Made by a program: the position numbers and the translations under genes | NCBI GenBank assembly: GCA_944376955.1 | Contig: CALWEB010000033.1 | Span: 1-24,963, forward strand | DNA: 24,963 nt | DNA from: an uncultured Agathobaculum sp. | GTDB lineage: Bacteria > Bacillota > Clostridia > Oscillospirales > Butyricicoccaceae | Direction: 5' to 3' | The notes under the pieces: model-generated | Databases searched by the model: none | The model's input: only the letters and a program-made list of their open reading frames with translations | Told to the model about the DNA's origin: nothing | Shown: positions 14,853 to 22,807 of the stretch, one piece after another | Numbering within the stretch: position 1 is the first letter of the stretch | Layout of the letters: every line of letters starts with the position of its first letter

Positions 14853-15743
14853 ATGGAACTTCGTGTTTTGGAATATTTTTTAGCTGTGACGCAAGAGCAG
14901 AGTATTTCAGCCGCAGCCGAGTACTTGAACCTGACACAGCCCACTATCTCGCGCCAGCTAAAAGATCTGGAGGAGGAACTGGGCAAGCAGCTGCTGGTGC
15001 GCGGCAAACGAAACCATAAAATCGGGCTGACGGAAGAGGGTCGCCTGTTCCGCAAGCGTGCGCAGGAAATCGTTGAACTGGTGCAGAAAACAGAAAACGA
15101 AATCCGACAATCCGGCCATGGCATCGCCGGCGATATTTTTATCGGTGCCGGTGAAACCGATGCTTTGCGCGTTATTGCGCGCGTGGCCCACCGCATCCAA
15201 ATCGAGTATCCGGACGTACATATCCACATCGTCAGCGGCGATGGGCAGGATCTGATGGATCGTCTCGACAAAGGTCTTTTCGACTTCGGCCTGCTGCTTG
15301 GCACCAACGATTCCTCCAAATATGAACAGCTGCCACTTCCGATGCGGGATCATTGGGGTGTTCTGATGCGGAAAGACGCGCCCCTTGCCGCGAAAGAGCG
15401 TATCACGCCGCAAGATCTCTGGGAACAACCGCTGATTCTATCCCGGCAAATGATTCATTTCTCCAATTTCCTGCAATGGATGCAAAAACCCTTGTCCGAG
15501 CTGCAAATCAGTGCCACCTATAATCTGGCATACAACGCCTCCCTGATGGCAGATGAAAAAATGGGCTATGTGCTGACATTGGACAAACTGATCAACACCA
15601 GTGGCGACAGCAACCTCTGTTTCCGTCCGCTGGAGCCCGATATCACCTTAGGTATGTCGCTGGTATGGAAGCGCTATGCCGTCTTATCCAAGTCTGCGGA
15701 ATATTTTCTCTCACAGCTCCGGGCAGAGATCGCATCATCCTGA
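14853..15743 (+). CDS. LysR-family transcriptional regulator
   Basis: A 296-residue LTTR. Residues 1-60 hold the winged helix-turn-helix (SISAAAEYLNLTQPTISRQL at 18-37), and the remainder is the two-lobed effector-binding domain starting at GDIFIGAGETDALR. The start is the ATG at 14853 with GAGG six nt before it; the in-frame start at 14775 lies inside the promoter. It is divergent from the broken oxidoreductase and CMD-cupin genes and presumably controls them. The ligand cannot be told from sequence. A strong hairpin follows the stop. Confidence 0.93.
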   Translation: MELRVLEYFLAVTQEQSISAAAEYLNLTQPTISRQLKDLEEELGKQLLVRGKRNHKIGLTEEGRLFRKRAQEIVELVQKTENEIRQSGHGIAGDIFIGAGETDALRVIARVAHRIQIEYPDVHIHIVSGDGQDLMDRLDKGLFDFGLLLGTNDSSKYEQLPLPMRDHWGVLMRKDAPLAAKERITPQDLWEQPLILSRQMIHFSNFLQWMQKPLSELQISATYNLAYNASLMADEKMGYVLTLDKLINTSGDSNLCFRPLEPDITLGMSLVWKRYAVLSKSAEYFLSQLRAEIASS

Positions 15744-15766
15744 CCACGACAAATCTATCCATATGA

Positions 15767-15798
15767 CAAAGGCCGTCTCCCGTGGGAGACGGCCTTTG
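15767..15798. terminator. Bidirectional terminator between LysR and cyclophilin genes
   Basis: A 14-bp perfect stem (CAAAGGCCGTCTCC with its complement, loop CGTG) lies between two convergent genes, 24 bp after the LysR stop and 11 bp after the cyclophilin stop. The stem ends in AAA/TTT on both sides and an AATTTTGTT tract follows on the plus strand. Confidence 0.85.
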
Positions 15799-15808
15799 CA
15801 CAATTTTG

Positions 15809-16459
15809 TTAATCGGTGATGGTGATGCTTTCGATCACCGGCTGGTTTTCCGGCAGCACCGTTCCATTTCCATCCTCTACCGGTGTGTTTTCACAAATCG
15901 AATCGACGATATCCATGCCGTCGGTCACATGGCCGAAACAAGCATACTGCCCATCCAGATAGGTGCTGTCCTGATGGACAATGAAGAACTGCGAGGATGC
16001 GCTGTCCATATCCTGCGCACGCGCCATCGAGATTGCTCCGCGCGTATGCGACAAATCGTTTTGCACGCCGTTTTCCGAAAATTCACCCTTGATCGTCTGG
16101 TCGGAACCGCCGGTGCCGTCACCGTTCGGGTCGCCGCCCTGCATCATAAAACCGTTGATGATGCGATGGAAGGTCAAACCGTCATAAAAGCCGCTTTCTG
16201 CCAGATCCATAAAGTTCTGTACCGTGATCGGTGCAGCATCACCATCCAGCTCCACTGTAATCGTGCCCATATCCTGTATCTTGATCTCTGCATGATGCGT
16301 GCCAATACCGGCCGTTTGGGTCTGCATTTCACTTTGTGTCATATTGGACGAATCATTTTGTGTATCCGCAGCAGTATTCTGTCCCCCTGCACCACAGCCA
16401 CTCAACAGCAGCGCTGCAAGAATACCACAAATCCCCCAAAAACGTTTCCTTCTGCTCAT
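15809..16459 (-). CDS. Cyclophilin-type peptidyl-prolyl isomerase, lipoprotein
   Basis: A 216-residue membrane-anchored proline isomerase acting outside the cell. The signal peptide ends in LLLSGC with lipidated Cys22, then a Gln/Thr/Asn-rich linker to about residue 55. The cyclophilin core has FHRIINGFMMQGGDP with catalytic Arg99, Phe104 and Gln107, SSQFFIVH at 155-162 and LDGQYACFGHV at 168-178. Tyr167 stands where human CypA has Trp121, a common bacterial change that lowers cyclosporin binding. It lies 40 bp after the GntR regulator on the same strand and may be co-transcribed with it; a functional link with trehalose use is not obvious. Confidence 0.94.
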   Translation of the reverse strand: MSRRKRFWGICGILAALLLSGCGAGGQNTAADTQNDSSNMTQSEMQTQTAGIGTHHAEIKIQDMGTITVELDGDAAPITVQNFMDLAESGFYDGLTFHRIINGFMMQGGDPNGDGTGGSDQTIKGEFSENGVQNDLSHTRGAISMARAQDMDSASSQFFIVHQDSTYLDGQYACFGHVTDGMDIVDSICENTPVEDGNGTVLPENQPVIESITITD

Positions 16460-16499
16460 TGTATTGCTCCTTTGTATTGGTCCATGTGTTTATGCTTGC

Positions 16500-17249
16500 C
16501 TATTTTCCCTCCGATTTGCCGTGCGCGGCGGATCGCCGTACCGCGTTATCCTGAAACCGGAAAAAGTTCGGATGATGGCGCGACTGCGTATACTCAAACA
16601 TCACACCATCACTATTATAGGTCTGGCTGCTCACAACCGCAAGGCAGTTGCAATCTCCCATATCCAGATATTGCAGATCAAGCGGTGTTGCTTTTTCTAC
16701 CGTTACCACACGCTTGCTGTTAATGATCGAGATATGCAATTCGTTTTCCAGATAGCGGTAGATAGAACCTTCCGCGATCTCCCGCGTCAGCCCCTGCGCC
16801 ACATCCTGCCGGAAATAGCTATGGTTGAAAATCAACGGACGCTCGTTTAAGTAATGCAGACGCTGGATATAAAACAACGGCGTATTCTCCGCAAAGCCGG
16901 TCTTCTCGGCCAGCTTTCGGTCGGCTGTGACGGAAGAAAACAACAACACCTTACTTGTGCCGCGCTGTTGGTTGCGTGCCGCGGACTCGCTGAAGGTCTC
17001 AATGGTGCCCAACGTGAACGTGGTCTGCTGGCTTGGCTGAAAGATATTACGCATCCCCTTGCCCTGCATGGTCTGTACATATCCTGCACGCACCAGCTCA
17101 CCCACCGCGCGACGCAATGTATTGCGCGAGCATCCCAGTTCTGCGATCAGCGTATGTTCACTCGGCAGCAGTTCCTGCGGCGGATACTCGCCGGATTCAA
17201 TTTTCTCCTTTAAAAACTGATACAGCTGTTCATATTTTGCCTTTGGCAT
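16500..17249 (-). CDS. treR: GntR-family (HutC/UTRA) regulator, probable trehalose operon repressor TreR
   Basis: A 249-residue regulator with an N-terminal winged helix (YEQLYQFLKEKIESGEYPP, then LPSEHTLIAELGCSRNTLRR around 28-47) and a C-terminal UTRA ligand domain from about residue 80, with RLHYLNERPLIFNHSYF. Gram-positive TreR of this type is released by trehalose-6-phosphate. The start at 17249 has GGAGAGGT before it; longer in-frame starts extend through the promoter. It is divergent from the trehalose PTS and hydrolase genes, which supports the assignment. The name rests on family and context, since UTRA proteins serve many sugars. Confidence 0.87.
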   Translation of the reverse strand: MPKAKYEQLYQFLKEKIESGEYPPQELLPSEHTLIAELGCSRNTLRRAVGELVRAGYVQTMQGKGMRNIFQPSQQTTFTLGTIETFSESAARNQQRGTSKVLLFSSVTADRKLAEKTGFAENTPLFYIQRLHYLNERPLIFNHSYFRQDVAQGLTREIAEGSIYRYLENELHISIINSKRVVTVEKATPLDLQYLDMGDCNCLAVVSSQTYNSDGVMFEYTQSRHHPNFFRFQDNAVRRSAAHGKSEGK

Positions 17250-17283
17250 GGGACACCTCTCCACCGCATAAACTGATTTATTT

Positions 17284-17312
17284 ATTATAACACATCCTCT
17301 TATGCTTGTGAA
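17284..17312 (-). promoter_or_regulatory. Promoter of the treR-like gene
   Basis: TTCACA (17312-17307), a 17-nt spacer and perfect TATAAT (17289-17284) on the minus strand, 34 bp before the regulator start. No copy of the 18-bp tre palindrome is seen here, so autoregulation is not evident. Confidence 0.72.
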
Positions 17313-17460
17313 ACCATCTGTGTGAATTTCGCCGAACAACGCTTCTCCCCCATAGTCTGTCAGCTTTTTGCACGAATAAAATAACATTTTACCGTCGTTT
17401 CACCCATTTTATTTAGCAAAACCCCCAAAATAAATTTAATTATTTTGTTAAAGAATAGTC

Positions 17461-17489
17461 TTGTTTTCCGGCTTGTAAAGCAGTATCCT
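17461..17489 (+). promoter_or_regulatory. Promoter of the trehalose PTS operon
   Basis: TTGTTT (17461-17466) and TATCCT (17484-17489) with 17 nt between them, each matching the consensus at four of six positions, 58 bp before the PTS start and just upstream of the palindromic operator. The region from 17313 to 17460 is AT-rich, with an inverted repeat AAAATAA-N6-TTATTTT at 17427-17446 but no gene. Confidence 0.55.
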
Positions 17490-17502
17490 ATCCTCAGTAA
17501 AT

Positions 17503-17520
17503 AACTTGTTTGAACAAGTT
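17503..17520. promoter_or_regulatory. Probable TreR operator
   Basis: AACTTGTT-TG-AACAAGTT is a perfect 18-bp palindrome at about +7 to +24 of the predicted transcript, between the -10 and the ribosome-binding site. The position suits repression by the divergent GntR/TreR protein. Its TTGT..ACAA core resembles Gram-positive TreR sites. Confidence 0.72.
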
Positions 17521-17547
17521 TAGGACAAAGACTTGGGAGGAAGATTC

Positions 17548-19497
17548 ATGGGAAAATACCAGCAAGACGTCCAAACACTGCTCGAGAAGATCGGCGGTAA
17601 GGCGAACATTCAAGCGGTTTCACACTGCATGACACGGATGCGTTTTGTGCTTGTCGATCCGAAAAAAGCAGATGAAAAGGAAATCGAAAAAATCCCCAGT
17701 GTCAAAGGAACATTTACACAAGCCGGGCAATACCAGGTCATCATCGGCAATGATGTGGCCAACTTCTATCAGGAATTCACCAAGTTTGCCGGTATCGAAG
17801 GCGTGAGCAAGGACGCGGTCAAGAGCGCCGCTAAAACCAATCAAAACCCCTTGCAACGCATCATGGGTGCGCTGGGCGAGATTTTTGCCCCGATTATTCC
17901 GGCTCTGATCTGCGGTGGTCTTGTGCTGGGCTTCCGCAACATCATCGGGGAGGTCGATCTGCTGAACGGCCGCACCCAGTCATTGGCCGATGTTTCCCGG
18001 TTCTGGGCTGGTATGTACAGCTTCCTGTGGCTGATCGGTGAAGCGATCTTCCACTTCCTGCCCGTCGGCATCACCTGGTCGATCACAAAGAAGATGGGCA
18101 CGACCCAGATTCTCGGCATTGTGCTCGGCCTCACACTGATCTCCCCGCAGCTGTTAAACGGCTTCTCGGTCGCCACCACTCCGGCCAACGAAATCCCGGT
18201 TTGGGATTTTGGCTTTGCACAGGTGCAGATGATCGGCTATCAAGGACAGGTTGTCGCCGCGATTATGGCAGGCTTCGTGCTGGTTTACTTAGAGAAATTC
18301 TTCAAAAAAATCTGTCCTGAAGTTGTCAGTATGGTGGTGGTGCCGTTCTGCGCACTCGTCCCTGCTGTACTGATCGCGCACACGGTTGTTGGACCGATCG
18401 GCTGGAAGATCGGCGACTTTATTGCAAACATCGTCAACATGGGTCTGGCATCCAACTTCAAACTGATCTTTGCTGCGCTCTTTGGCCTGTTCTACGCGCC
18501 TATCGTCATGACCGGCCTGCACCACATGACCAATGCAATCGACTCCCAGCTGGTCAACACCTACGGCGGCACCAACCTCTGGCCGATGATCGCACTATCC
18601 AACATCGCACAGGGTTCGGCGGTGCTCGCCATGTCCTTCCTGCAAAAACGCAATGAACGCGCGCAGCAGGTCAACATTCCAGCATGTATCTCCTGCTATC
18701 TGGGTGTTACCGAACCGGCGCTGTTCGGTGTCAACCTGAAATACGGCTTCCCGCTCGTCTGCGGCATGATCGGTTCGGCCTGCGGCGCTGTCATTTCGAT
18801 CGGCACAGGCGTAACCGCCATCAGCATCGGTGTCGGCGGTCTGCCGGGCATCCTGTCCATCTTCCCGGAATACTGGCTCAACTTCCTGCTGGCGATGGCT
18901 GCCGCAATCATCGTGCCGTTTGTACTGACCTATATTGTCGGCAGCCGCAAGCTGTCTAAGGAGGATCGTGTGCTTGAGCGTTCCCCCGCTGTTGCTGAAA
19001 CTGCCGCACCGGCGGCTGTGGAAGCACCGGCAGCGTCTTCCCCGATTGCACTCAAGGCAATTTGTGACGGCCGCACCCTGCCGCTGTCCGAGGTTCCGGA
19101 TGATGTCTTCTCCAAGGGTATCATGGGCGAAGGCATGGCCTTTGAGCCTTCCGGTGACACGATCTATGCCCCGGCAGACGCCAAAGTATCGGTCGTCATG
19201 GAGGACAGCCGCCACGCCTGTGGTTTGGCGCTTGCAGACGGCACCGAACTGCTCATCCACATCGGCGTAGATACGGTCGATATGAAGGGCGATGGCTTTA
19301 CCCTGTTTGTTCACGAAGGCGATATGGTCAAGGCGGGCGAAAAACTCATCGCCTTCTCCCCCGAGAAGATCGCAGCCGCAGGCCATCCCAAAACCACGGT
19401 ATTCATTGTCACCGAACCCGCCGGTCACACCCATATGACATTCCACACAGGCATGGACGCCAAGCATGGCGAAACCATTGCGGCTGAGCTTGCATAA
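17548..19497 (+). CDS. treP: Trehalose-specific PTS EIIBCA
   Basis: A 649-residue three-domain glucose-superfamily permease. The IIB domain (1-90) has phosphorylated Cys27 in SHCMTRMRF; the IIC domain (about 105-470) has some ten membrane segments with GIVLGLTLISPQLL, MTGLHHMTNAID and GVTEPALFGVNLKYGFPL; after an Ala/Pro-rich linker at about 480-500 the Crr-like IIA domain ends the protein, with phosphorylated His571 in LLIHIGVDTV. Trehalose is taken up as trehalose-6-phosphate. Having its own IIA is a variation from E. coli TreB. The start at 17548 has GGGAGGA before it. It precedes the hydrolase gene by 18 bp and is divergent from the repressor gene. Confidence 0.93.
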   Translation: MGKYQQDVQTLLEKIGGKANIQAVSHCMTRMRFVLVDPKKADEKEIEKIPSVKGTFTQAGQYQVIIGNDVANFYQEFTKFAGIEGVSKDAVKSAAKTNQNPLQRIMGALGEIFAPIIPALICGGLVLGFRNIIGEVDLLNGRTQSLADVSRFWAGMYSFLWLIGEAIFHFLPVGITWSITKKMGTTQILGIVLGLTLISPQLLNGFSVATTPANEIPVWDFGFAQVQMIGYQGQVVAAIMAGFVLVYLEKFFKKICPEVVSMVVVPFCALVPAVLIAHTVVGPIGWKIGDFIANIVNMGLASNFKLIFAALFGLFYAPIVMTGLHHMTNAIDSQLVNTYGGTNLWPMIALSNIAQGSAVLAMSFLQKRNERAQQVNIPACISCYLGVTEPALFGVNLKYGFPLVCGMIGSACGAVISIGTGVTAISIGVGGLPGILSIFPEYWLNFLLAMAAAIIVPFVLTYIVGSRKLSKEDRVLERSPAVAETAAPAAVEAPAASSPIALKAICDGRTLPLSEVPDDVFSKGIMGEGMAFEPSGDTIYAPADAKVSVVMEDSRHACGLALADGTELLIHIGVDTVDMKGDGFTLFVHEGDMVKAGEKLIAFSPEKIAAAGHPKTTVFIVTEPAGHTHMTFHTGMDAKHGETIAAELA

Positions 19498-19515
19498 GAC
19501 AGGAGGACAACCCTG

Positions 19516-21168
19516 ATGTTTGATTTTCGCAAAAGCGTAGTTTACCAGTGCTATTTCAAGTCTTTTTTCGATTCGGACGGCGACGGTGTGGGCGATCTCG
19601 GCGGCGTAACCGCCAAGCTTGACTACCTCCAGACACTGGGTGTGGACTATATCTGGCTCAACCCGTTCTTTCCCTCCCCGCAGCGTGACAACGGTTACGA
19701 CGTAGCCGACTATTGCGCGGTCGATCCTCGTTTCGGCACGATGGAAGATTTTGAAACGCTCTCCCGTGAGGCGGCAAAACGCGGCATCCGCCTGATGCTC
19801 GACATGGTGTTCAACCACACCTCGACCGAGCACGAATGGTTCCGTAAGGCGATGGCGGGCGACAAGGAATACGAGGACTTCTACATCTGGCGCGAAGGCG
19901 GCGCGGACGGCACACCTCCCAACAACTGGGAAAGCAAGTTTGGCGGCAGCGCATGGCAGTATGTGCCCGAAAAAGGCAAGTGGTATCTGCACCTGTTCGA
20001 CCCGACGCAGGCAGACCTCAACTGGGAAAACCCCCGTGTACGCAAAGAGCTGCAAAACGTTATCCGCTTCTGGATGGACAAAGGCGTAAAAGGCTTCCGC
20101 TTCGATGTCGTTAACCTCATCAGCAAAGGCTCGTATGAATCCGACGATCAGGGCGATGGCCGCCGGTTTTACACGGATGGCCCGCGGGTACACGAATTTC
20201 TGCACGAACTGAGTGCCGCGACCTTTGGCACCGATGCAGAGATCATCACGGTTGGTGAAATGTCCAGCACAAGCATGGAAAACTGCTATCGCTACGCGGG
20301 TGCAGACACCGGTGAACTCAGCATGGTGTTCTCATTCCACCATCTCAAAGTGGACTTTGTCGGCAATGAAAAATGGGTGCTGGTGCCGTTCGACTTCTTA
20401 AAGCTCAAAAACATCCTGTTCTCATGGCAGACCGGCATGAGTGCGCACAACGCTTGGAACGCGGTATTCTGGTGCAACCATGATCAGCCGCGCGTTGTCT
20501 CCCGCTTTGGTGATGAGGGCGAATACTGGGCGCCGTCCGCCAAGATGCTGGGCACGGTTGTACACTGTCTGCGCGGCACGCCTTACGTCTATCAGGGCGA
20601 GGAAATCGGCATGACCAATGCAGGCTTTACCACGCTTGAACAGTACCGCGACGTGGAAAGCATCAACCACTATCACATTCTGCGTGCGCGCGGCCTGCAT
20701 GAGGACAGCGTGTACGACATCCTGCGCGTCCATTCGCGCGATAATGCGCGCACCCCCATGCAGTGGGATGCCAGTGCGCACGGCGGCTTTACGACGGCAG
20801 AACCGTGGCTGAGCGTCAATCCCAATCACACGCACATTAACGCTGCAGCGCAGGTGAATGACCCGGACTCGGTCTTCTCCCACTATCGCAAGCTGATTGC
20901 ACTGCGCAAGCAGTACAACGTGATCTCCTATGGCGACTTTGCCCCGCTGGACGAGAAGCACCCCTCTGTGCTGGCCTATACCCGCCGCTTGAACGGTGAG
21001 CAGCTCATTGTCATCAATAATTTCTACCGTACAGAAGTGGACTGGACCTGCCCAGTAGAGCTTGATGGATTCACCTGCTTGTTGTCCAACTACCCGGACG
21101 CAACTGTGCAGACCAAGCTGCATCTGCGTCCATACGAATCGCTGGTGCTGTACCGCTCGGCAAAATAA
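19516..21168 (+). CDS. treC: Trehalose-6-phosphate hydrolase (GH13)
   Basis: A 550-residue cytoplasmic alpha-amylase-family enzyme that splits trehalose-6-phosphate into glucose and glucose-6-phosphate. The start shows VVYQCYFKSFFDSDGDGVGD, with conserved LNPFFPSPQRDNGYDV at 48-63. Catalytic residues are the nucleophile Asp197 (GFRFDVVN), acid/base Glu248 (VGEMSS) and Asp323 (NHDQPR). Length and motifs fit TreA/TreC; oligo-1,6-glucosidases are close relatives, but linkage with the PTS settles the substrate. AGGAGG precedes the ATG at 19516. Transcription should end at the hairpin 24 bp after the stop. Confidence 0.95.
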   Translation: MFDFRKSVVYQCYFKSFFDSDGDGVGDLGGVTAKLDYLQTLGVDYIWLNPFFPSPQRDNGYDVADYCAVDPRFGTMEDFETLSREAAKRGIRLMLDMVFNHTSTEHEWFRKAMAGDKEYEDFYIWREGGADGTPPNNWESKFGGSAWQYVPEKGKWYLHLFDPTQADLNWENPRVRKELQNVIRFWMDKGVKGFRFDVVNLISKGSYESDDQGDGRRFYTDGPRVHEFLHELSAATFGTDAEIITVGEMSSTSMENCYRYAGADTGELSMVFSFHHLKVDFVGNEKWVLVPFDFLKLKNILFSWQTGMSAHNAWNAVFWCNHDQPRVVSRFGDEGEYWAPSAKMLGTVVHCLRGTPYVYQGEEIGMTNAGFTTLEQYRDVESINHYHILRARGLHEDSVYDILRVHSRDNARTPMQWDASAHGGFTTAEPWLSVNPNHTHINAAAQVNDPDSVFSHYRKLIALRKQYNVISYGDFAPLDEKHPSVLAYTRRLNGEQLIVINNFYRTEVDWTCPVELDGFTCLLSNYPDATVQTKLHLRPYESLVLYRSAK

Positions 21169-21192
21169 CCGCTTGCTTTTCCCTTTGAAAAC

Positions 21193-21222
21193 GGCCCTGT
21201 CTCTTTCCATTGAGACAGGGCC
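21193..21222 (+). terminator. Terminator of the trehalose operon
   Basis: An 11-bp perfect stem (GGCCCTGTCTC with its complement, loop TTTCCATT) 24 bp after the hydrolase stop, followed by TTGCTCTATG rather than a pure T-run, so efficiency may be moderate. Confidence 0.8.
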
Positions 21223-21303
21223 TTGCTCTATGTGCTTTTCCTCATGCTCTATACACCGGAAAACGAAAAACGATAAATTTTTCCTTTTTATGTGCATGTG
21301 CTA

Positions 21304-21340
21304 TTGCATCCATTGTGATAATATTGTAACCTTATATTGT
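21304..21340 (+). promoter_or_regulatory. Possible promoter region of the O-acyltransferase operon
   Basis: Two weak alternatives exist in the AT-rich gap: TTGCAT at 21304 with TAACCT at 21327 (17-nt spacer), and TTGTGA at 21313 with TATTGT at 21335 (16-nt spacer). The gap 21223-21419 shows no gene. Confidence 0.35.
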
Positions 21341-21419
21341 ATGCGACAAAGCCATAGCTTTTGCTGCTTGGGATTTTGATATTCCTGAAGCGGCCTAATT
21401 TAATCATGTGGGGTGTAAC

Positions 21420-22796
21420 ATGGTTTTCAGCAGTTTAATTTTTCTATTCTTCTTTTTGCCTGCAGTCCTGTTTTTCTACTATATTGTACCGCAGAAATGG
21501 CTGGCCGCCCGCAATGGCGTGCTGCTGATTTTCAGCCTGTTTTTCTATTTTTATGGCGAACCGCGACTGATCCTTTTGCTGTTCGCTTCCATATTGATCA
21601 ATTATTTTTTCGGCCTGCTCATGCGCAGCCCGTACAAAAAAATCTGGCTGACCCTCTGCATCATTTTGAATGTATTGATGCTCGGCGTGTATAAATACCT
21701 CAATTTCTTCATTACAACCGCAAACAACCTGTTTGGTGTCAGTGTCCCTCTGCTCAACATCGTCATGCCGATCGGCATTTCGTTCTATACTTTCCAAGCG
21801 CTCAGCTATGTCATTGACGTGTATCGCAGGGATGCTTGGCCGCAAAAGAACCCGTTCTCTCTGGCGCTGTACATCTCCATGTTTCCACAACTGATTGCGG
21901 GTCCCATCGTGCGCTATCGCGATGTGGATGAACAACTTTCACAGCGTGAACACAAAGCTTCGGTCTTTGCGGAGGGAATCGACCGCTTTGTCTATGGCCT
22001 TGCCAAAAAAGTTCTGCTTTCCAATGTATTTGCACAAATCGCAGACGGCATCTTTCAGCGTCCGGCCGATGACCTGACCTTCCTGCTTGCGTGGTTTGGT
22101 GCCGCGGCCTACACACTGCAAATCTATTACGATTTTTCCGGTTACTCGGATATGGCGATCGGCCTTGGCAAAATGTTCGGGTTTCGTTTTCTGGAAAACT
22201 TCAATTATCCATATATCAGCCGCTCGGTCACCGAGTTCTGGCGTCGGTGGCACATGTCGCTTTCCACATGGTTCCGCGACTATGTGTACATCCCGCTCGG
22301 CGGCAATCGCTGCTCCGCCAAACGGCATATTTTTAACCTGCTGGTCGTTTGGGGGCTTACCGGTTTCTGGCATGGTGCAAACTTCACATTCCTCGCATGG
22401 GGACTTTATTTCGGCGTGCTGCTGATCATCGAGAAATACACCTTGACCAAAATTCTGGACAAGCTGCCGCGCGTCATCACCCATATTTATGCACTATTCT
22501 TTATCATTATTGGCTGGGTGCTGTTCCGCAGCGACTCCCTATCCTACGCGCTGGAATATTTGCAGGTCATGTTCCGTCCAAGCCTGACTGTTGATCCGAT
22601 GATCGTCGAATATTGCCTGCGCTTCTGGCCTTATTTGCTGGGCGGCGTGATTCTATCGGCCCCATTGTACCAAGTGGTCGCACGGAAAAAAAACTTTTCC
22701 ATCCTCAGCTATCCGCTGATTGCCGTGCTGTTTGTTCTTTGCGTGATGTCACTGCTCACCAACAGCTATAATCCGTTCATCTATTTCCGTTTTTGA
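21420..22796 (+). CDS. MBOAT-family O-acyltransferase (AlgI-like)
   Basis: A 458-residue membrane enzyme with about ten to twelve hydrophobic segments, homologous to AlgI, DltB and PatA. It moves an acyl group, usually acetyl, across the membrane to a polysaccharide or wall polymer. Key residues are His278 in RRWHMSLSTWFRDYVYIPLG and the catalytic His318 in GFWHGANF; MPIGISFYTFQALSY and FPQLIAGPIVRY are standard AlgI motifs. The ATG at 21420 has GGGGTG before it; a GTG at 21408 is in frame but lacks a site. It precedes a DHHW-type partner by 11 bp, the usual two-gene acetylation cassette. The polymer is unknown: no glycosyltransferase gene is in view. Confidence 0.94.
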   Translation: MVFSSLIFLFFFLPAVLFFYYIVPQKWLAARNGVLLIFSLFFYFYGEPRLILLLFASILINYFFGLLMRSPYKKIWLTLCIILNVLMLGVYKYLNFFITTANNLFGVSVPLLNIVMPIGISFYTFQALSYVIDVYRRDAWPQKNPFSLALYISMFPQLIAGPIVRYRDVDEQLSQREHKASVFAEGIDRFVYGLAKKVLLSNVFAQIADGIFQRPADDLTFLLAWFGAAAYTLQIYYDFSGYSDMAIGLGKMFGFRFLENFNYPYISRSVTEFWRRWHMSLSTWFRDYVYIPLGGNRCSAKRHIFNLLVVWGLTGFWHGANFTFLAWGLYFGVLLIIEKYTLTKILDKLPRVITHIYALFFIIIGWVLFRSDSLSYALEYLQVMFRPSLTVDPMIVEYCLRFWPYLLGGVILSAPLYQVVARKKNFSILSYPLIAVLFVLCVMSLLTNSYNPFIYFRF

Positions 22797-22807
22797 CAGG
22801 TGGTAAA

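Noticed and set aside
15782..16723. A 313-codon plus-strand frame opposite the cyclophilin and regulator genes
   Set aside because: It spans two real minus-strand genes and the gap between them, has no recognisable domain, and starts inside a terminator hairpin.
17427..17446. Inverted repeat AAAATAA-N6-TTATTTT upstream of the trehalose promoter
   Set aside because: Pure A/T arms in an AT-rich gap can arise by chance; it is not a convincing operator or terminator.
17503..17520. Possible kinship of the trehalose palindrome with the TetR boxes near 24.06 and 24.69 kb
   Set aside because: They share TGAACA-like letters, but arm order, length and centre differ, so separate regulators are more likely.
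18595..20205. A 536-codon open frame on the minus strand across the trehalose PTS and hydrolase genes
   Set aside because: It is antisense to two genes with complete catalytic motifs, has no ribosome-binding site or family motif, and is rich in Arg, His and Cys as expected from a complementary-strand shadow.
20422..21297. A 291-codon minus-strand frame opposite the end of the trehalose-6-phosphate hydrolase
   Set aside because: It is a shadow of the GH13 gene and crosses the operon terminator.
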